Source of the DNA: CAVVNN01 sp963749605
Lineage (GTDB): Bacteria; Actinomycetota; Thermoleophilia; Solirubrobacterales; 70-9
Assembly (NCBI GenBank): GCA_963749605.1
Contig: CAVVNN010000002.1
Coordinates: 186,001 to 250,000, forward strand
Length of the DNA stretch: 64,000 nucleotides
Reading direction: 5' to 3'
Shown here: piece by piece, positions 43,066 through 53,497 of the stretch
How the letters are laid out: the number at the start of each line of letters is the position of its first letter
How positions within the stretch are numbered: the stretch's first letter is position 1
Notes under the pieces: model-generated
Seen by the model: only the letters and a program-made list of their open reading frames with translations
What the model was told of the DNA's origin: nothing
Databases searched by the model: none
Translations under genes and position numbers: made by a program

Positions 43066-43125
43066 CGCCGCGCAGATCGCGCTCAGGGTGCGCTGCTCAG
43101 CGGCGGAGAGCCCTGGCGGGCGCTG

Positions 43126-43569
43126 TCAACCGGGGTCGACCGGGCGGCCGACCCGACCCGCGAGCGACCACAGCCACAGAGCCAGCAGGGCGAGGAAGCC
43201 GTCGACTAGGAAGTTCAGGAGGTAGACGAAGACGTGCTGGTCGAAGAGGTAGAAGCCGAGCGAGCCGAGCGAGGAGGCGGTCTTGCCGCCGGCGAGGACG
43301 AGGAGGAACGGGCGGTAGCGGACCACGTCGGCCTGGGCCACGATGCAGATGCCGGTGATCACGACCATGTAGGCGAAGGCGAGCGCCAGCCAGAGCTGCT
43401 CCTGCGTGTGCGGCGCCCGCGTGAAGGTGCCGATCGAGTCGCCCAGATCGGAGATCGTGTCGAGGACGCCGCTGGGAACGGCGATGAAGAGGATGCCCAC
43501 CACCGCGAAGCTGACGGCCAGGAGCCGCAGGCTCAGGACGACGAACTTCTCTGCCCTCTCTCCCCGCAT
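43126..43569 (-). CDS. Four-helix membrane protein of unknown function
   Basis: 147 residues from the ATG at 43569. Four hydrophobic segments at about 8-30, 57-77, 85-105 and 115-138; the loop after the first contains GVLDTISDLGDSIG. No known domain. It reads away from gatC, and TAAAGT ends 8 nt before its ATG. Its stop touches the probable start of the GMC oxidoreductase gene, so the two may be one operon. Confidence 0.65.
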   Translation of the reverse strand: MRGERAEKFVVLSLRLLAVSFAVVGILFIAVPSGVLDTISDLGDSIGTFTRAPHTQEQLWLALAFAYMVVITGICIVAQADVVRYRPFLLVLAGGKTASSLGSLGFYLFDQHVFVYLLNFLVDGFLALLALWLWSLAGRVGRPVDPG

Positions 43570-43577
43570 GCGGCGGG

Positions 43578-43620
43578 ACTTTAACTGGCTGGCTGGCCAG
43601 GTGGTGGCTGCGCCTAGAAT
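43578..43620. promoter_or_regulatory. Divergent promoter pair between the membrane protein and gatC
   Basis: On the minus strand TAAAGT (43578-43583) ends 8 nt before the ATG at 43569. On the plus strand TAGAAT (43615-43620) ends 7 nt before the gatC GTG. Both boxes fit inside a 58-nt gap, predicting two leaderless mRNAs. Confidence 0.5.
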
Positions 43621-43627
43621 CTCGCCG

Positions 43628-43917
43628 GTGATCGATCGGGAGCAGGTACTGCACGTTGCGCGGTTGGCTCGCTTGCGTCTCTCTGAAGAGGAGGTGGAGC
43701 GGATGACCGGGGAGCTGTCGGGCATTCTCGAGCACGTGGACCGGATCGGGAAGCTGGACCTGGAGGGGGTCGAGCCGACTTCGCACGTCGTGGCGCTGGA
43801 GAACGTGTTGAGGCCCGACGAGCCGCGGCCGAGCTGGCCGCGAGAGACGATGCTGGAGCAGGCGCCCGACCCGGTGGACGGGGCGTTCCGCGTTCCCTCG
43901 CCGCAGGCCGAGTCCGA

Positions 43918-43921
<4 letters not shown>
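43628..43921 (+). CDS. gatC: Glutamyl-tRNA(Gln) amidotransferase subunit C
   Basis: 97 residues. The small belt subunit stabilises GatA-GatB. Family pattern: VLHVARLARLRLSEEEVERM near the N-terminus and a C-terminal part with LRPDEPRPSWPRE. The GTG at 43628 directly follows a TAGAAT box; the frame is open upstream but runs into the divergent gene. The stop overlaps the gatA start. Confidence 0.93.
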
Positions 43922-45358
<1,437 letters not shown>

Positions 45359-45366
<8 letters not shown>

Positions 45367-46804
45367 GCTGGAGGCGGTGATCGGGCTGGAGATCCACGTC
45401 CAGCTGGCGACCAGGACGAAGATGTTCTGCGGCTGCGAGCTCTCCTTCGGCGACGAGCCCAATGTCCACACCTGCCCGGTTTGCCTCGCTCACCCCGGCG
45501 TGCTGCCGGTGACCAACGAGCAGGCGGTCCGCTACGCGCTGCAGATCGCCGCGGCGCTGGAGTGCGAGGTCGCTCCGCGCTCGATCTTCCACCGCAAGAA
45601 CTACTTCTATCCCGACAACCCGAAGGCCTACCAGATCAGCCAGTACGACATCCCACTTGCGAGCGGGGGTCGCCTCGGCGACGTCCGCATCCACCGCGCC
45701 CACCTCGAGGAGGACGCGGCGAAGATGATCCACGTCGGCGAATCGGGTCGGATCCACGGTTCCGGCGCCTCGCTGGTCGACTTCAACCGCGGCGGCACGC
45801 CGCTGGTCGAGATCGTCACCGAGCCAGACCTGCGCAGCGCCGCCGAGGCGGCCGAGTGGGCGCGACTGCTGCGCACGACGGTGCGCCAGCTCGGCGTCTC
45901 CGACGTCAACATGGAGGAGGGCAGCCTGCGCTGCGACGCCAACGTCTCGGTGCGGCCGGCCGGCAGCAAGGAGCTGGGGACCAAGACCGAGCTGAAGAAC
46001 ATGAACAGCTTCCGCTTTCTGCAGCGCGGGATCGAAGCCGAGCTGGAGCGCCAGCGCGAGCTGGTCGAAGCGGGGGGGACCGTGGTCGGGGAGACGCTCC
46101 ACTTCGACCCGCAGAGCGACACCCTCACCTCGCTGCGCTCGAAGGAGGAGGCGCACGACTACCGCTACTTCCCCGAGCCCGACCTGGTCCCGATCGCTCC
46201 CACCGAGGAGATGCTGCGCGAGGCGCGCGAGGCCCTGCCCGAGCTGCCGGCGGCGCGGCTGGAGCGCTATCGGGAGGAGATGGGGCTGGCGCCCGCTGCG
46301 GCGACACTGCTCGCCGCCGACCCCGAGACCGCCGAGTACTTCGAGCGAGCCACGGAGGCGGCGCAGGGGGCGGAGCCGCAGGTCGTCGCCAACTGGGTGA
46401 CGGGCGAGCTGGCGGCGGCGCTGCGCCAGGGCGGCGCCGCCCAGCTGGGCGCGTCCGAGTCCAAGGTCGAGCCTGCCTCGCTGGCCGCCCTGGTCGTCAT
46501 GGTCCAGGAGAAGAAGATCTCCCACGGCAGCGGCAAGACCGTGCTGGCCGCACTCGTAGCCGAGGGTGGGGCCCCCGCGGCGATCGTCGAGCGCGAGGGC
46601 CTCGCCCAGATGTCGTCGGACAGCAGCGAGCTGGAGGCGATCGTCGTCGCCGCGGTCGAGGGCAATCCCGAGGCCGCCGAGCAGGTCCGCTCCGGCAACC
46701 AGAAGGCGATCGGCGCGATAGTCGGCGCCGTGATGAAGGAGACCGGGGGCCGCGCCGACGGCGGCGAGGTCAACCGTCTGATCAGACAACAACTTGGCCT
46801 CTAA
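45359..46804 (+). CDS. gatB: Glutamyl-tRNA(Gln)/aspartyl-tRNA(Asn) amidotransferase subunit B
   Basis: A 481-residue kinase-transamidase subunit that activates tRNA-bound Glu with ATP. Motifs include IGLEIHVQLATRTKMFCGC, the zinc-site cysteines CGCELSF/TCPVCLAHPG, and the C-terminal YqeY tail. It ends the operon. An inverted repeat begins inside its last codons. Confidence 0.97.
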
Positions 46805-46842
46805 CCGTAACTTTGTGCCAAGTTGTTACAAGCTGCTAGCTT
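46788..46842 (+). promoter_or_regulatory. ndh promoter with overlapping 11-bp inverted repeat
   Basis: TTGTGC (46813-46818) and TAGCTT (46837-46842) are spaced by 18 bp, the best two-part promoter in the window, with the -10 ending 6 nt before the GTG. AACAACTTGGC at 46788-46798 and its exact complement at 46817-46827 flank an 18-nt spacer. The right half overlaps the -35 box. This could be a repressor operator, or a gatB terminator stem without a U-run. Confidence 0.5.
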
Positions 46843-46848
46843 GAGCTC

Positions 46849-48120
46849 GTGGCTTGGAACGTGGTCATCGCTGGGGGTGGATTCGGGGGCGCGATGGCGG
46901 CGCGGGAGCTGGAGCGGCTGACGCCGCGCCAGTCGGCGCGGCTGGTCCTGGTCAACGAGACCAACTTCATGCTCTACACGCCGTTCCTGCCCGAGGCCGC
47001 AGCGGGGACGCTGGAGCCTCGGCACGTGGTGACGCCGCTGCGGGAAATTCTCGAGCGGACATACCTGAGGCTGGGATCGATCGTCGGCCACGACCCGCAG
47101 GCTCGCACGGTCGAGCTGCGCTCCAAGTATGGCCAGGTCGAGCAGCTTCGCTACGACCAGCTGCTGCTCGCGGTCGGCTCGGTGTCGCGGGTGCTGCCGG
47201 TTCCCGGCCTGGCCGAGCACGCCGTCGGCTTCAAGAGCCTCGCCGACGCGATCTGGCTCCGCAACCACGTGGTCGAGACGCTGGAGGAAGCGAACGCGAC
47301 CGACGACCCGGCGCGACGCGACCAGCTCCTCACCTACGTCTTCGTCGGCGGTGGCTACGCCGGCCTCGAGGCGCTCGCCGAGCTGCAGGACTTCGCCGCC
47401 GACGCGATGGAGAGCTACCCGCGCGCCCGCCTGCACGGGATGCGCTGGGTCCTGGTCGAGGCGACCGGCCGGGTGCTGCCGGAGATCGATCCCCAGCTTG
47501 GCGAGTACGCGCTGCGCGAGCTGCGCGGGCGCGGGATCGACATCCGGCTCGAGACGACGCTCGAGGAGGTGAGCGCCGACAGCGCTCGTCTCTCGAGCGG
47601 GGAGACGCTCCCAGCCCGCACCGTGGTCTGGACGGCCGGCGTCGCACCGCACCCCAGCCTGCGCGAGCTGAACGTCCCGCTCGACGAGAGGGGCCGTGTA
47701 CCGGTCGACGAGCACCTGCGGGTGCAGGGCATGGACGCGGTCTGGGCGATCGGCGATTGCGCCGCCGCGCCGGACCCGCGCGGCGGCACCTGCCCTCCGA
47801 CCGCCCAGCACGCGGTGCGACAGGGCCCGGTCGCCGCCCGCAACATCGCCGCCGAGCTGGGGATCGGCTCGCCCCAGCCTTTCGACTACCGCAGCGGCGC
47901 CGCCTTCGTCAACCTCGGCCGCTACAAGGCGGTCGGCAAGATCGGCGAGCGCACCTTCCGCGGCTTCCCCGCCTGGTGGCTGGCGCGGACCTACCACATG
48001 AGCCAGATCCCGGGCGCCGCTCGCAAGGCGCGCGCGGTGCTCGACTGGACCGCGAGCCTGCCCTTCCGGCGCGACATCTCCGAGGTCGGCTCGATCGGCC
48101 ACCCAAAACCGTTGAAATAG
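46849..48120 (+). CDS. ndh: Type II NADH dehydrogenase (NAD(P)/FAD-dependent oxidoreductase)
   Basis: 423 residues. A non-proton-pumping NADH:quinone oxidoreductase, peripheral on the membrane. FAD motif VVIAGGGFGGAMAARELERL at the N-terminus, NADH motif VFVGGGYAGLEALAEL at about 165, and WAIGDCAAAPDPRG binding FAD near 300. C-terminal amphipathic residues fit membrane attachment. It would feed the menaquinone whose synthesis genes lie further along. Confidence 0.9.
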   Translation: MAWNVVIAGGGFGGAMAARELERLTPRQSARLVLVNETNFMLYTPFLPEAAAGTLEPRHVVTPLREILERTYLRLGSIVGHDPQARTVELRSKYGQVEQLRYDQLLLAVGSVSRVLPVPGLAEHAVGFKSLADAIWLRNHVVETLEEANATDDPARRDQLLTYVFVGGGYAGLEALAELQDFAADAMESYPRARLHGMRWVLVEATGRVLPEIDPQLGEYALRELRGRGIDIRLETTLEEVSADSARLSSGETLPARTVVWTAGVAPHPSLRELNVPLDERGRVPVDEHLRVQGMDAVWAIGDCAAAPDPRGGTCPPTAQHAVRQGPVAARNIAAELGIGSPQPFDYRSGAAFVNLGRYKAVGKIGERTFRGFPAWWLARTYHMSQIPGAARKARAVLDWTASLPFRRDISEVGSIGHPKPLK

Positions 48121-48124
48121 AGAG

Positions 48125-48409
48125 ATGGGCTACGAGTACCTCGTCATCGCCTTCTTCTTCGGCCTCGCCACCGCGATCGTCGGCAGGGGCAAGGGAAGCT
48201 CCTTCTGGGTCTGGCTGCTGATCGGCACGGTGCTGCCGCCGTTCGGCCTGATCGCCGTGATCCTCTATCGCAGCGAGAAGCGGGAACCCGAACGACAGTG
48301 CCCCACCTGCCACAAGGCGGTCAAGCTCTACGTCCAGGTCTGCCCCCGTTGCGGCACCGACCTCTACCTGCCCGACCCGGCTGAGGTCCGTCACCCCGGC
48401 GTCGGGTAG
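48125..48409 (+). CDS. Small membrane protein with zinc ribbon
   Basis: 94 residues: two membrane helices (about 5-20 and 28-47), then a cytoplasmic zinc ribbon with paired CPTC and CPRC motifs 15 residues apart. A purine-rich GAGAG precedes the ATG, and ndh ends 4 nt upstream, so it is probably cotranscribed with ndh. Function unknown. Confidence 0.65.
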   Translation: MGYEYLVIAFFFGLATAIVGRGKGSSFWVWLLIGTVLPPFGLIAVILYRSEKREPERQCPTCHKAVKLYVQVCPRCGTDLYLPDPAEVRHPGVG

Positions 48410-49477
48410 CTATCTCAACCAGGTGCGGACTATCGCGTTGGCGAAGCCGAGGCCGTAGCGGATGACGGCGGGCTTCTTCGAGTGCCCGTGGAGGCGCTGT
48501 TCGACCGTGACCGGGATCTCCTTGGCGGGGATTCCTCGCTTGATCGCCTCGATCATGAACTCGGAGGTGTGGAACTGCTCCTGGCGCAGGACCAGCTGAG
48601 GGAGGACGGTGGCGCGGACGGCGCGGTAGCCGTTCGAGCAGTCGGTCACGCGGGTGCGGGTGATCAGGGAGACGAGGCGGTTGAAGAAGACGATGCCGAG
48701 CTCGCGGGCGAAGTGGTTGCGGTCGGCTTGACCGAGAATGCGCGAGCCGTGGGCGACGTCGACCTCGCCGTCGAGAACCGGCTTGACCAGGCGCTCCATC
48801 TCCGATGGAAGGTGCTGGCCGTCGGCGTCGAGGGTGACGACGATCTTCGCTCCGGAGTCGACCATCAGCCGGTACCCAGTGCGCAGCGCCGCGCCGCCGC
48901 CGCGGTTGATCACGTGGCGGGCGACGATCGCGCCGTGCTCGGCGGCGACGTCGCCGGTGCCGTCGCGGGAGCCGTCGTCGACGACGAGCACGGCGGTCTC
49001 CACTCCGCAGACCTCGCTCGGCATCAGGTCGAGCACGTGGCCGATGCTCTCCGCCTCGTTGTAGGCGGGGACGAGGATCGCGATTTTGCTCCGGAAGCGC
49101 TCGGGCAGCTTCGCCTGGCGAAACTCCTCCCAGACCAGGCCCTCCAGCACCGCCGAGACCTGGCGCGCGTTGCGCGCCGATTGCGAGAGGGCCCGCAGGA
49201 TCAGCCCGAAGAGGACGAAGATCGCGAAGACGGCGAGGCCGAGAATGCGGCCGCCGTTGCCCTTTTCGAAGGAGAAGGCGGCGAGCAGCTTGTCGGTGAG
49301 TTCGGTGCCCGCGACCAGGGCCAGGCCAAGTCCGGCGGCGAGCAGGATCAGCACGTCGACGTTGCGCAGCGAGCGGCGGCGCAGGATCGCGTAGGCGACC
49401 AGCGCGGCGGCGGCGATCAGCCCGGCCGCGCGCAGCGCGGTCAGCTCGGCCGGGAAGATTCCTGCTTCGGGGACCAT
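48410..49477 (-). CDS. Glycosyltransferase family 2 with N-terminal membrane region
   Basis: 355 residues. The first 100 residues have about three hydrophobic segments. The rest is a GT-A fold like dolichol-phosphate mannosyltransferase: IAILVPAYNEAESIGHVLDL, VLVVDDGSRDGTGDVA, VTLDADGQHLPSEMERL (DxD) and the GYRAVR segment. It probably loads a polyprenyl phosphate with a sugar for the two GT-C enzymes encoded next to it. The start ATG overlaps the upstream gene by 37 nt; a later start is possible. Confidence 0.85.
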   Translation of the reverse strand: MVPEAGIFPAELTALRAAGLIAAAALVAYAILRRRSLRNVDVLILLAAGLGLALVAGTELTDKLLAAFSFEKGNGGRILGLAVFAIFVLFGLILRALSQSARNARQVSAVLEGLVWEEFRQAKLPERFRSKIAILVPAYNEAESIGHVLDLMPSEVCGVETAVLVVDDGSRDGTGDVAAEHGAIVARHVINRGGGAALRTGYRLMVDSGAKIVVTLDADGQHLPSEMERLVKPVLDGEVDVAHGSRILGQADRNHFARELGIVFFNRLVSLITRTRVTDCSNGYRAVRATVLPQLVLRQEQFHTSEFMIEAIKRGIPAKEIPVTVEQRLHGHSKKPAVIRYGLGFANAIVRTWLR

Positions 49478-50796
49478 CGGCCGCTGGAGGATAGGGCCCC
49501 TCCGGCTCTCGCCAGGGCCGCGCCGGCAAGCGGAAAGACCAGTGTCATCAGCACCTCGTTGCGGCGAGGGGCGGCCAGAGAGGCGGCGCCGACGGCGGTG
49601 ACCAGCACGATCGGCGTCGCCATCGCAGCCATCTCCCACCAGCGCCGGCGCCAGGCGAGCACGCCGAGGCCGGCAAGCGCGAGCGCCACAATCAGGAGTT
49701 GAACGGCGCGCCCGGCGGTGCTGCTCATCGCTTCGCCGACGCCGGAGCTCCACATGCGCCCCACCTTGCGCGCGGTCATCCCCAGATAGCCGAGCGGGTC
49801 TTCGCCGAAGTAGTGGGAGAAGTTCTGCTTGCCGATCTTGCCGAGGGCGGAGTCGCGGGGCAGGTTGGGATAGCGGGCTTTTGCGACCCGGTCGAACAGC
49901 GGCGTCGGGTCGACTTCGTTCAGCGCTTCGGAGTGCGGCGCGAGGTCGCGGTGCTCGTAGCGCTTCAGAAGCAACGCCTTGACCCGCTGGTATTCGCCGT
50001 CGGCGGGGAGGAAGGTGCCGACGTAGAGGGCCTTGCCGCCCCCGGTCGAGATCGGCACCAGCCTGCCGAGCACGACCGCGTTGCGGATCGTCCAGGGGAC
50101 GATCGGCAGCAGCAGCGCGACGACGAGCAGGCCCGCCGCGGCCAGGCCCGGCCGCCAACCGCGGGCCAGCCCGGCCCGGATCGCGGCGAGGACGACGAAA
50201 GCGGCGCCGACGAGCAGGTACTCGGGGCGGAACATCGCCGTCAGGCCGAGCAGCACCCCCGGCACGAGCCAGGCTCGCAACCGCTCCTGTTCGCTCGCCC
50301 AGAGGAAGGCCAGGACGGCGGCGGGGAGGGTGAGGATCGCCGCCGGCTCGCTCATCAGCTCGCCGGTCGAGTGGATGAACGGCGGGTAGACCGCGACTCC
50401 AAAGGCGGCGATCAACCCTGCTGGCCGGCAGGCGATCCGCCTGCCCAGCCCGAAGACGACGACGATCGCCGCCACCCCGAGCAGCGCCTCGACGATCCGC
50501 GCCGTTCCTTCCCGCGCCCCGCCGGTTGCGTAGAAGCTGGCTGCGTAGAGCAGCGGCGCCCCCGGCGACCAATCGCTGGAGTCGCGGAAGGTCGGGCCTC
50601 CGTAGCTGCCTTCCTCATACAGCGCCTTCGACAGCGCGTAGTAGGCATGCGAGTCGTCGGCGGGGTTCGCAACCGGCTCGACCACGCTGTAGGCGCGCAG
50701 CCCCAGCCCCAGCAAGACGATCAGCGAAAGCAGGATCAGCGTCGTCTTCCCGTAACGGGCTGGGAGGGAGTGGATCCAGTCGGTGGCGGCGGTCAA
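49441..50796 (-). CDS. GT39-like (ArnT/PMT type) membrane glycosyltransferase
   Basis: 451 residues with about ten to twelve membrane helices. The first extracytoplasmic loop has an acidic pair in NPADDSHAYYALSKAL, where GT-C enzymes carry their catalytic acid, then SSDWSPGAPLLYAA. A soluble loop follows PWTIRNAVVLGRLVPISTGG. It probably transfers sugar from a polyprenyl-phosphate donor outside the membrane. It is a tandem paralogue of the next gene upstream (50793-52249), and its matching position around WASEQERLRAWLVPG has no palindromic insertion. Confidence 0.82.
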   Translation of the reverse strand: MTAATDWIHSLPARYGKTTLILLSLIVLLGLGLRAYSVVEPVANPADDSHAYYALSKALYEEGSYGGPTFRDSSDWSPGAPLLYAASFYATGGAREGTARIVEALLGVAAIVVVFGLGRRIACRPAGLIAAFGVAVYPPFIHSTGELMSEPAAILTLPAAVLAFLWASEQERLRAWLVPGVLLGLTAMFRPEYLLVGAAFVVLAAIRAGLARGWRPGLAAAGLLVVALLLPIVPWTIRNAVVLGRLVPISTGGGKALYVGTFLPADGEYQRVKALLLKRYEHRDLAPHSEALNEVDPTPLFDRVAKARYPNLPRDSALGKIGKQNFSHYFGEDPLGYLGMTARKVGRMWSSGVGEAMSSTAGRAVQLLIVALALAGLGVLAWRRRWWEMAAMATPIVLVTAVGAASLAAPRRNEVLMTLVFPLAGAALARAGGALSSSGRWSPKQESSRPS

Positions 50797-52249
50797 GGCC
50801 GGCTCAGGCTATCCCTGCGCGCCCGTCTCCAGGCGCAGACGGCGCCGACCCCTGCCAGGGACGCGACCAAGGGGAGCATCGCGAGGACGCGGCGCGGCGA
50901 GGCGACCAGGAGGGCGCTGATTGCGGTGATCGAGAGGAAGATCGTGGCCAGCGGGAGAACCTCCCAGCGGCGCCGTCGCCCGAGGACGACCAGGCCGAGC
51001 AGGCCAAAGGCGACCAGCGCCCAGTGCAGGGCCTCCCAGATCGGCTTGCGCATCACGTCGCGGGGGCCGTGAGACCAGATAGCGCCGATCTTGGAGGCGA
51101 CGAAGCCTGCGTATTCGCGCGGATCTTCGGTGACGTCGTCCCAAAGCCGTTCGCGGCCCATGCGAGAGAGGGCGCTGTCGGTTTCCATGCTCGGGTAGCG
51201 CTGGGCGGCGAGCGCGGCGAGGATCTGCTCGAGGCGGACCTGGGCGAGCACGGCAGAGAGAGTTGGGGCGGTGCGCGGCGGCAGGTTTTCGGCTGCGAGC
51301 CGCCGCCGCAGGCCGGGATGGCGCTCGAGCACCTCCTCGCCCACTCGCTGCGGATCGCCTCCCGACGGCAGATAGGCGCCGGCGAACAGCACCTGCCCGC
51401 CGCCGGTCGAGATCGGAACGAAGCGGTCGAGGGCGACCGCATTCCGAATCGTCCACGGACCCACCACGACGATCACGCCGCTAAGCATGATCGCGGTCTT
51501 CGTAGCTGACGTGCGCCAGTCGACCCGGAAGTCTCTGTGAGCACGACAACACTGAGCAGAGCAGCGACGCCGAGGTACTCCGGGCGAACCAGCGCCAAGG
51601 CCCCGAGCAGGACGCCTGGCAGCAGCCATCGCACGCGTGGGTGGCCCGGGGAGGGAGGCCGAGAACGGACACACCTGCCCGCCCGCAGGCCTCCCTCCCC
51701 GGGCCAGGCCCCACGCGCCGTGTGGCTCTGTCTTGCGTCGTCCGCCCAGAACATGGCCAGGATCGCCCCCGAGAGCAGGGTTGCCGCCAAGGGCTCTCCC
51801 ATCAGCATCCCTTGGTACTCGAGGAGGGCGGGGTAGACGGCAACGGCAGCGGCGCCGATCAGGCCCGCCGCGGCGCCGGAGAGGCGACGGCCGATGAGAT
51901 AGGCGAAGAGGACCGACAGCGACCCGATCAGGGCGAGGGCGATGCGGGCGAGCCGTTCGTGCACGCCGCCGCTAGCCTCATAGAGACCGGCGACGAGCAG
52001 GGGCAATCCGGGCGAGTAGTCGCTGGACGGTTGCGTGGCCGCGGCGCCGGCGGTGAAGCCTTGTCCCTCATCGAGGTTCTCGGCGATCCGGCCGTAGGCG
52101 ACCGCGTCGAAGACTGGCGCCCGCCCCCCCCAGGCGTAGTCGAGCCGCAGCCCCAGTCCGAGCAGCAGGATCGCCACCAAGGCGGCGAGGGCGGCCCGAC
52201 CCCCGTTGCGCGCCGCCAGTCCCGCAAACCCAGTTCGCTTCGCGCTCAA
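50793..52249 (-). CDS. GT39-like membrane glycosyltransferase with palindromic insertion, frameshifted in this sequence
   Basis: A paralogue of the downstream gene. The N-terminal half (FDAVAYGRIAENLDEGQG, QPSSDYSPGLPLLVAG) and C-terminal half (GPWTIRNAVALDRFVPISTG) lie in different frames. One base appears to be missing between about 51515 and 51545; adding it gives 486 codons. Between ADDAR and RWLLPGV it carries about 30 extra residues, Pro/Gly/Arg-rich, encoded by the palindromic element, in frame. The stop overlaps the downstream paralogue start by 4 bp. The probable role is sugar transfer from a lipid-linked donor. Confidence 0.8.
51634..51717. repeat. Palindromic dispersed element, copy B
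   Basis: The arms 51643-51660 and 51688-51705 pair perfectly (18 bp). With a 3-nt bulge, CGCGTGGG at 51634-51641 pairs with 51710-51717, giving about 27 bp in all. The 27-nt loop begins GAGAACGGAC and ends GCCCGCCCGCA, as in copy A. It is inserted in frame in the glycosyltransferase gene, in opposite orientation relative to its host compared with copy A. Confidence 0.78.
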
Positions 52250-52278
52250 GGGCGGGATGCTATGCCGCGCCCTTCCGT

Positions 52279-52284
52279 TACCCT
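52279..52284 (+). promoter_or_regulatory. -10 element of the sqdB-like gene
   Basis: TACCCT ends 9 nt before the ATG at 52294, in the 44-nt gap between divergent genes. Confidence 0.4.
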
Positions 52285-52293
52285 GCCGCGCCT

Positions 52294-53472
52294 ATGCGAA
52301 TTCTCATCCTCGGGGGCGACGGCTACCTGGGCTGGCCGACGGCTCTTAGGTTCTCGGCCGCCGGCCACGAGGTGGCGCTCGTCGACGACTTCTCCCGCCG
52401 CCGCTGGCACACCGAACACGGGACGGCCTCGCTGACCCCGATCCGCGAGCTCGACGAGCGGATCGAGGCCTGGCGCGCCATATCGGCCGGCCGCCAGATC
52501 CGCAGCTACCTCGGCGCCGTGCAGGACGGCGACTTCCTCGAGGAGGTCGTCGCCGAGACGAAGCCCGAGGCGGTGATCCACTACGGCGAGCAGCCCTCGG
52601 CGCCCTACTCGATGCTCTCCCGCGAGCGCGCGGTCGAGACCCAGCACACCAACGTGATCGGCACCCTCAACCTGCTCTTCAGCCTGCGCGACCACGTCCC
52701 CGAGTGCCACCTGGTCAAGCTGGGGACGATGGGGGAGTACGGGCAGCCCAACATCGACATCGAGGAGGGCTACATCGAGATCTCCCACAAGGGGAGAACC
52801 GACACCCTGCCCTTCCCGAAGCTGCCGGGCTCGCTCTATCACTGCTCCAAGGTCCACGACTCGACCAACATCCACTTCGCCGCCCGCACCTGGGGGCTGC
52901 GCGCCACCGATCTGAACCAGGGCGTCGTCTACGGGATCGAGACCGCCGAGACCACTCAAGACGAGCGGCTGATCACCCGCTTCGACTACGACGAGCTGTT
53001 CGGCACCGTGCTCAACCGCTTCTGCGTGCAGGCGGTGATCGGCCACCCGCTCACCGTCTACGGCAGCGGCCACCAGACCCGCGGCTTCCTCAACATCCGC
53101 GACACGCTTGCCTGCGTCGAGCTGGCGGTGGCAAACCCGGCCGAGGCGGGTGAGTTCCGCGTCTTCAACCAGTTCACCGAGCAGTTCTCGGTGCTCGAGC
53201 TGGCCGAGCTGGTCCGCCAGGCCGCCGAGCACCTCGGCTACTCGGTCGAGGTCAACCACGTGGACAACCCGCGGGTGGAGAAGGAAGAGCACTACTACAA
53301 CGCCGCCCACACCAAACTCTTGGACCTCGGCCTGCAGCCGACCCTGCTCGGCGAGGAGCTGGTCGAGTCGATGCTGCACGCGATCGAGCGCCACAAGGAG
53401 CACGTGATCGAGAGCTCGATCGATCCGCAGACGCGGTGGAACCCCTTGAAATCCCCTGCTGGCCAGGCATAG
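52294..53472 (+). CDS. sqdB: UDP-sulfoquinovose synthase-like NAD-dependent epimerase
   Basis: A 392-residue extended short-chain dehydrogenase. NAD motif GGDGYLGWPTALRFSAAG, catalytic YHCSK, and the SQD1/Agl3 signature LVKLGTMGEYGQPNIDIEEG together with the 390-residue length point to UDP-sulfoquinovose synthase, which makes UDP-6-sulfoquinovose from UDP-glucose and sulfite. Neighbouring membrane glycosyltransferases suggest that sulfoquinovose is placed on a lipid or surface glycan rather than a photosynthetic membrane lipid. No SqdX-like transferase is in the window. Confidence 0.85.
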   Translation: MRILILGGDGYLGWPTALRFSAAGHEVALVDDFSRRRWHTEHGTASLTPIRELDERIEAWRAISAGRQIRSYLGAVQDGDFLEEVVAETKPEAVIHYGEQPSAPYSMLSRERAVETQHTNVIGTLNLLFSLRDHVPECHLVKLGTMGEYGQPNIDIEEGYIEISHKGRTDTLPFPKLPGSLYHCSKVHDSTNIHFAARTWGLRATDLNQGVVYGIETAETTQDERLITRFDYDELFGTVLNRFCVQAVIGHPLTVYGSGHQTRGFLNIRDTLACVELAVANPAEAGEFRVFNQFTEQFSVLELAELVRQAAEHLGYSVEVNHVDNPRVEKEEHYYNAAHTKLLDLGLQPTLLGEELVESMLHAIERHKEHVIESSIDPQTRWNPLKSPAGQA

Positions 53473-53481
53473 GCCCACTGG

Positions 53482-53487
53482 TACCAT
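53482..53487 (+). promoter_or_regulatory. -10 element of ilvB
   Basis: TGGTACCAT gives an extended -10 whose hexamer TACCAT ends 10 nt before the ilvB ATG. Confidence 0.45.
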
Positions 53488-53497
53488 CGCGAGTCCG

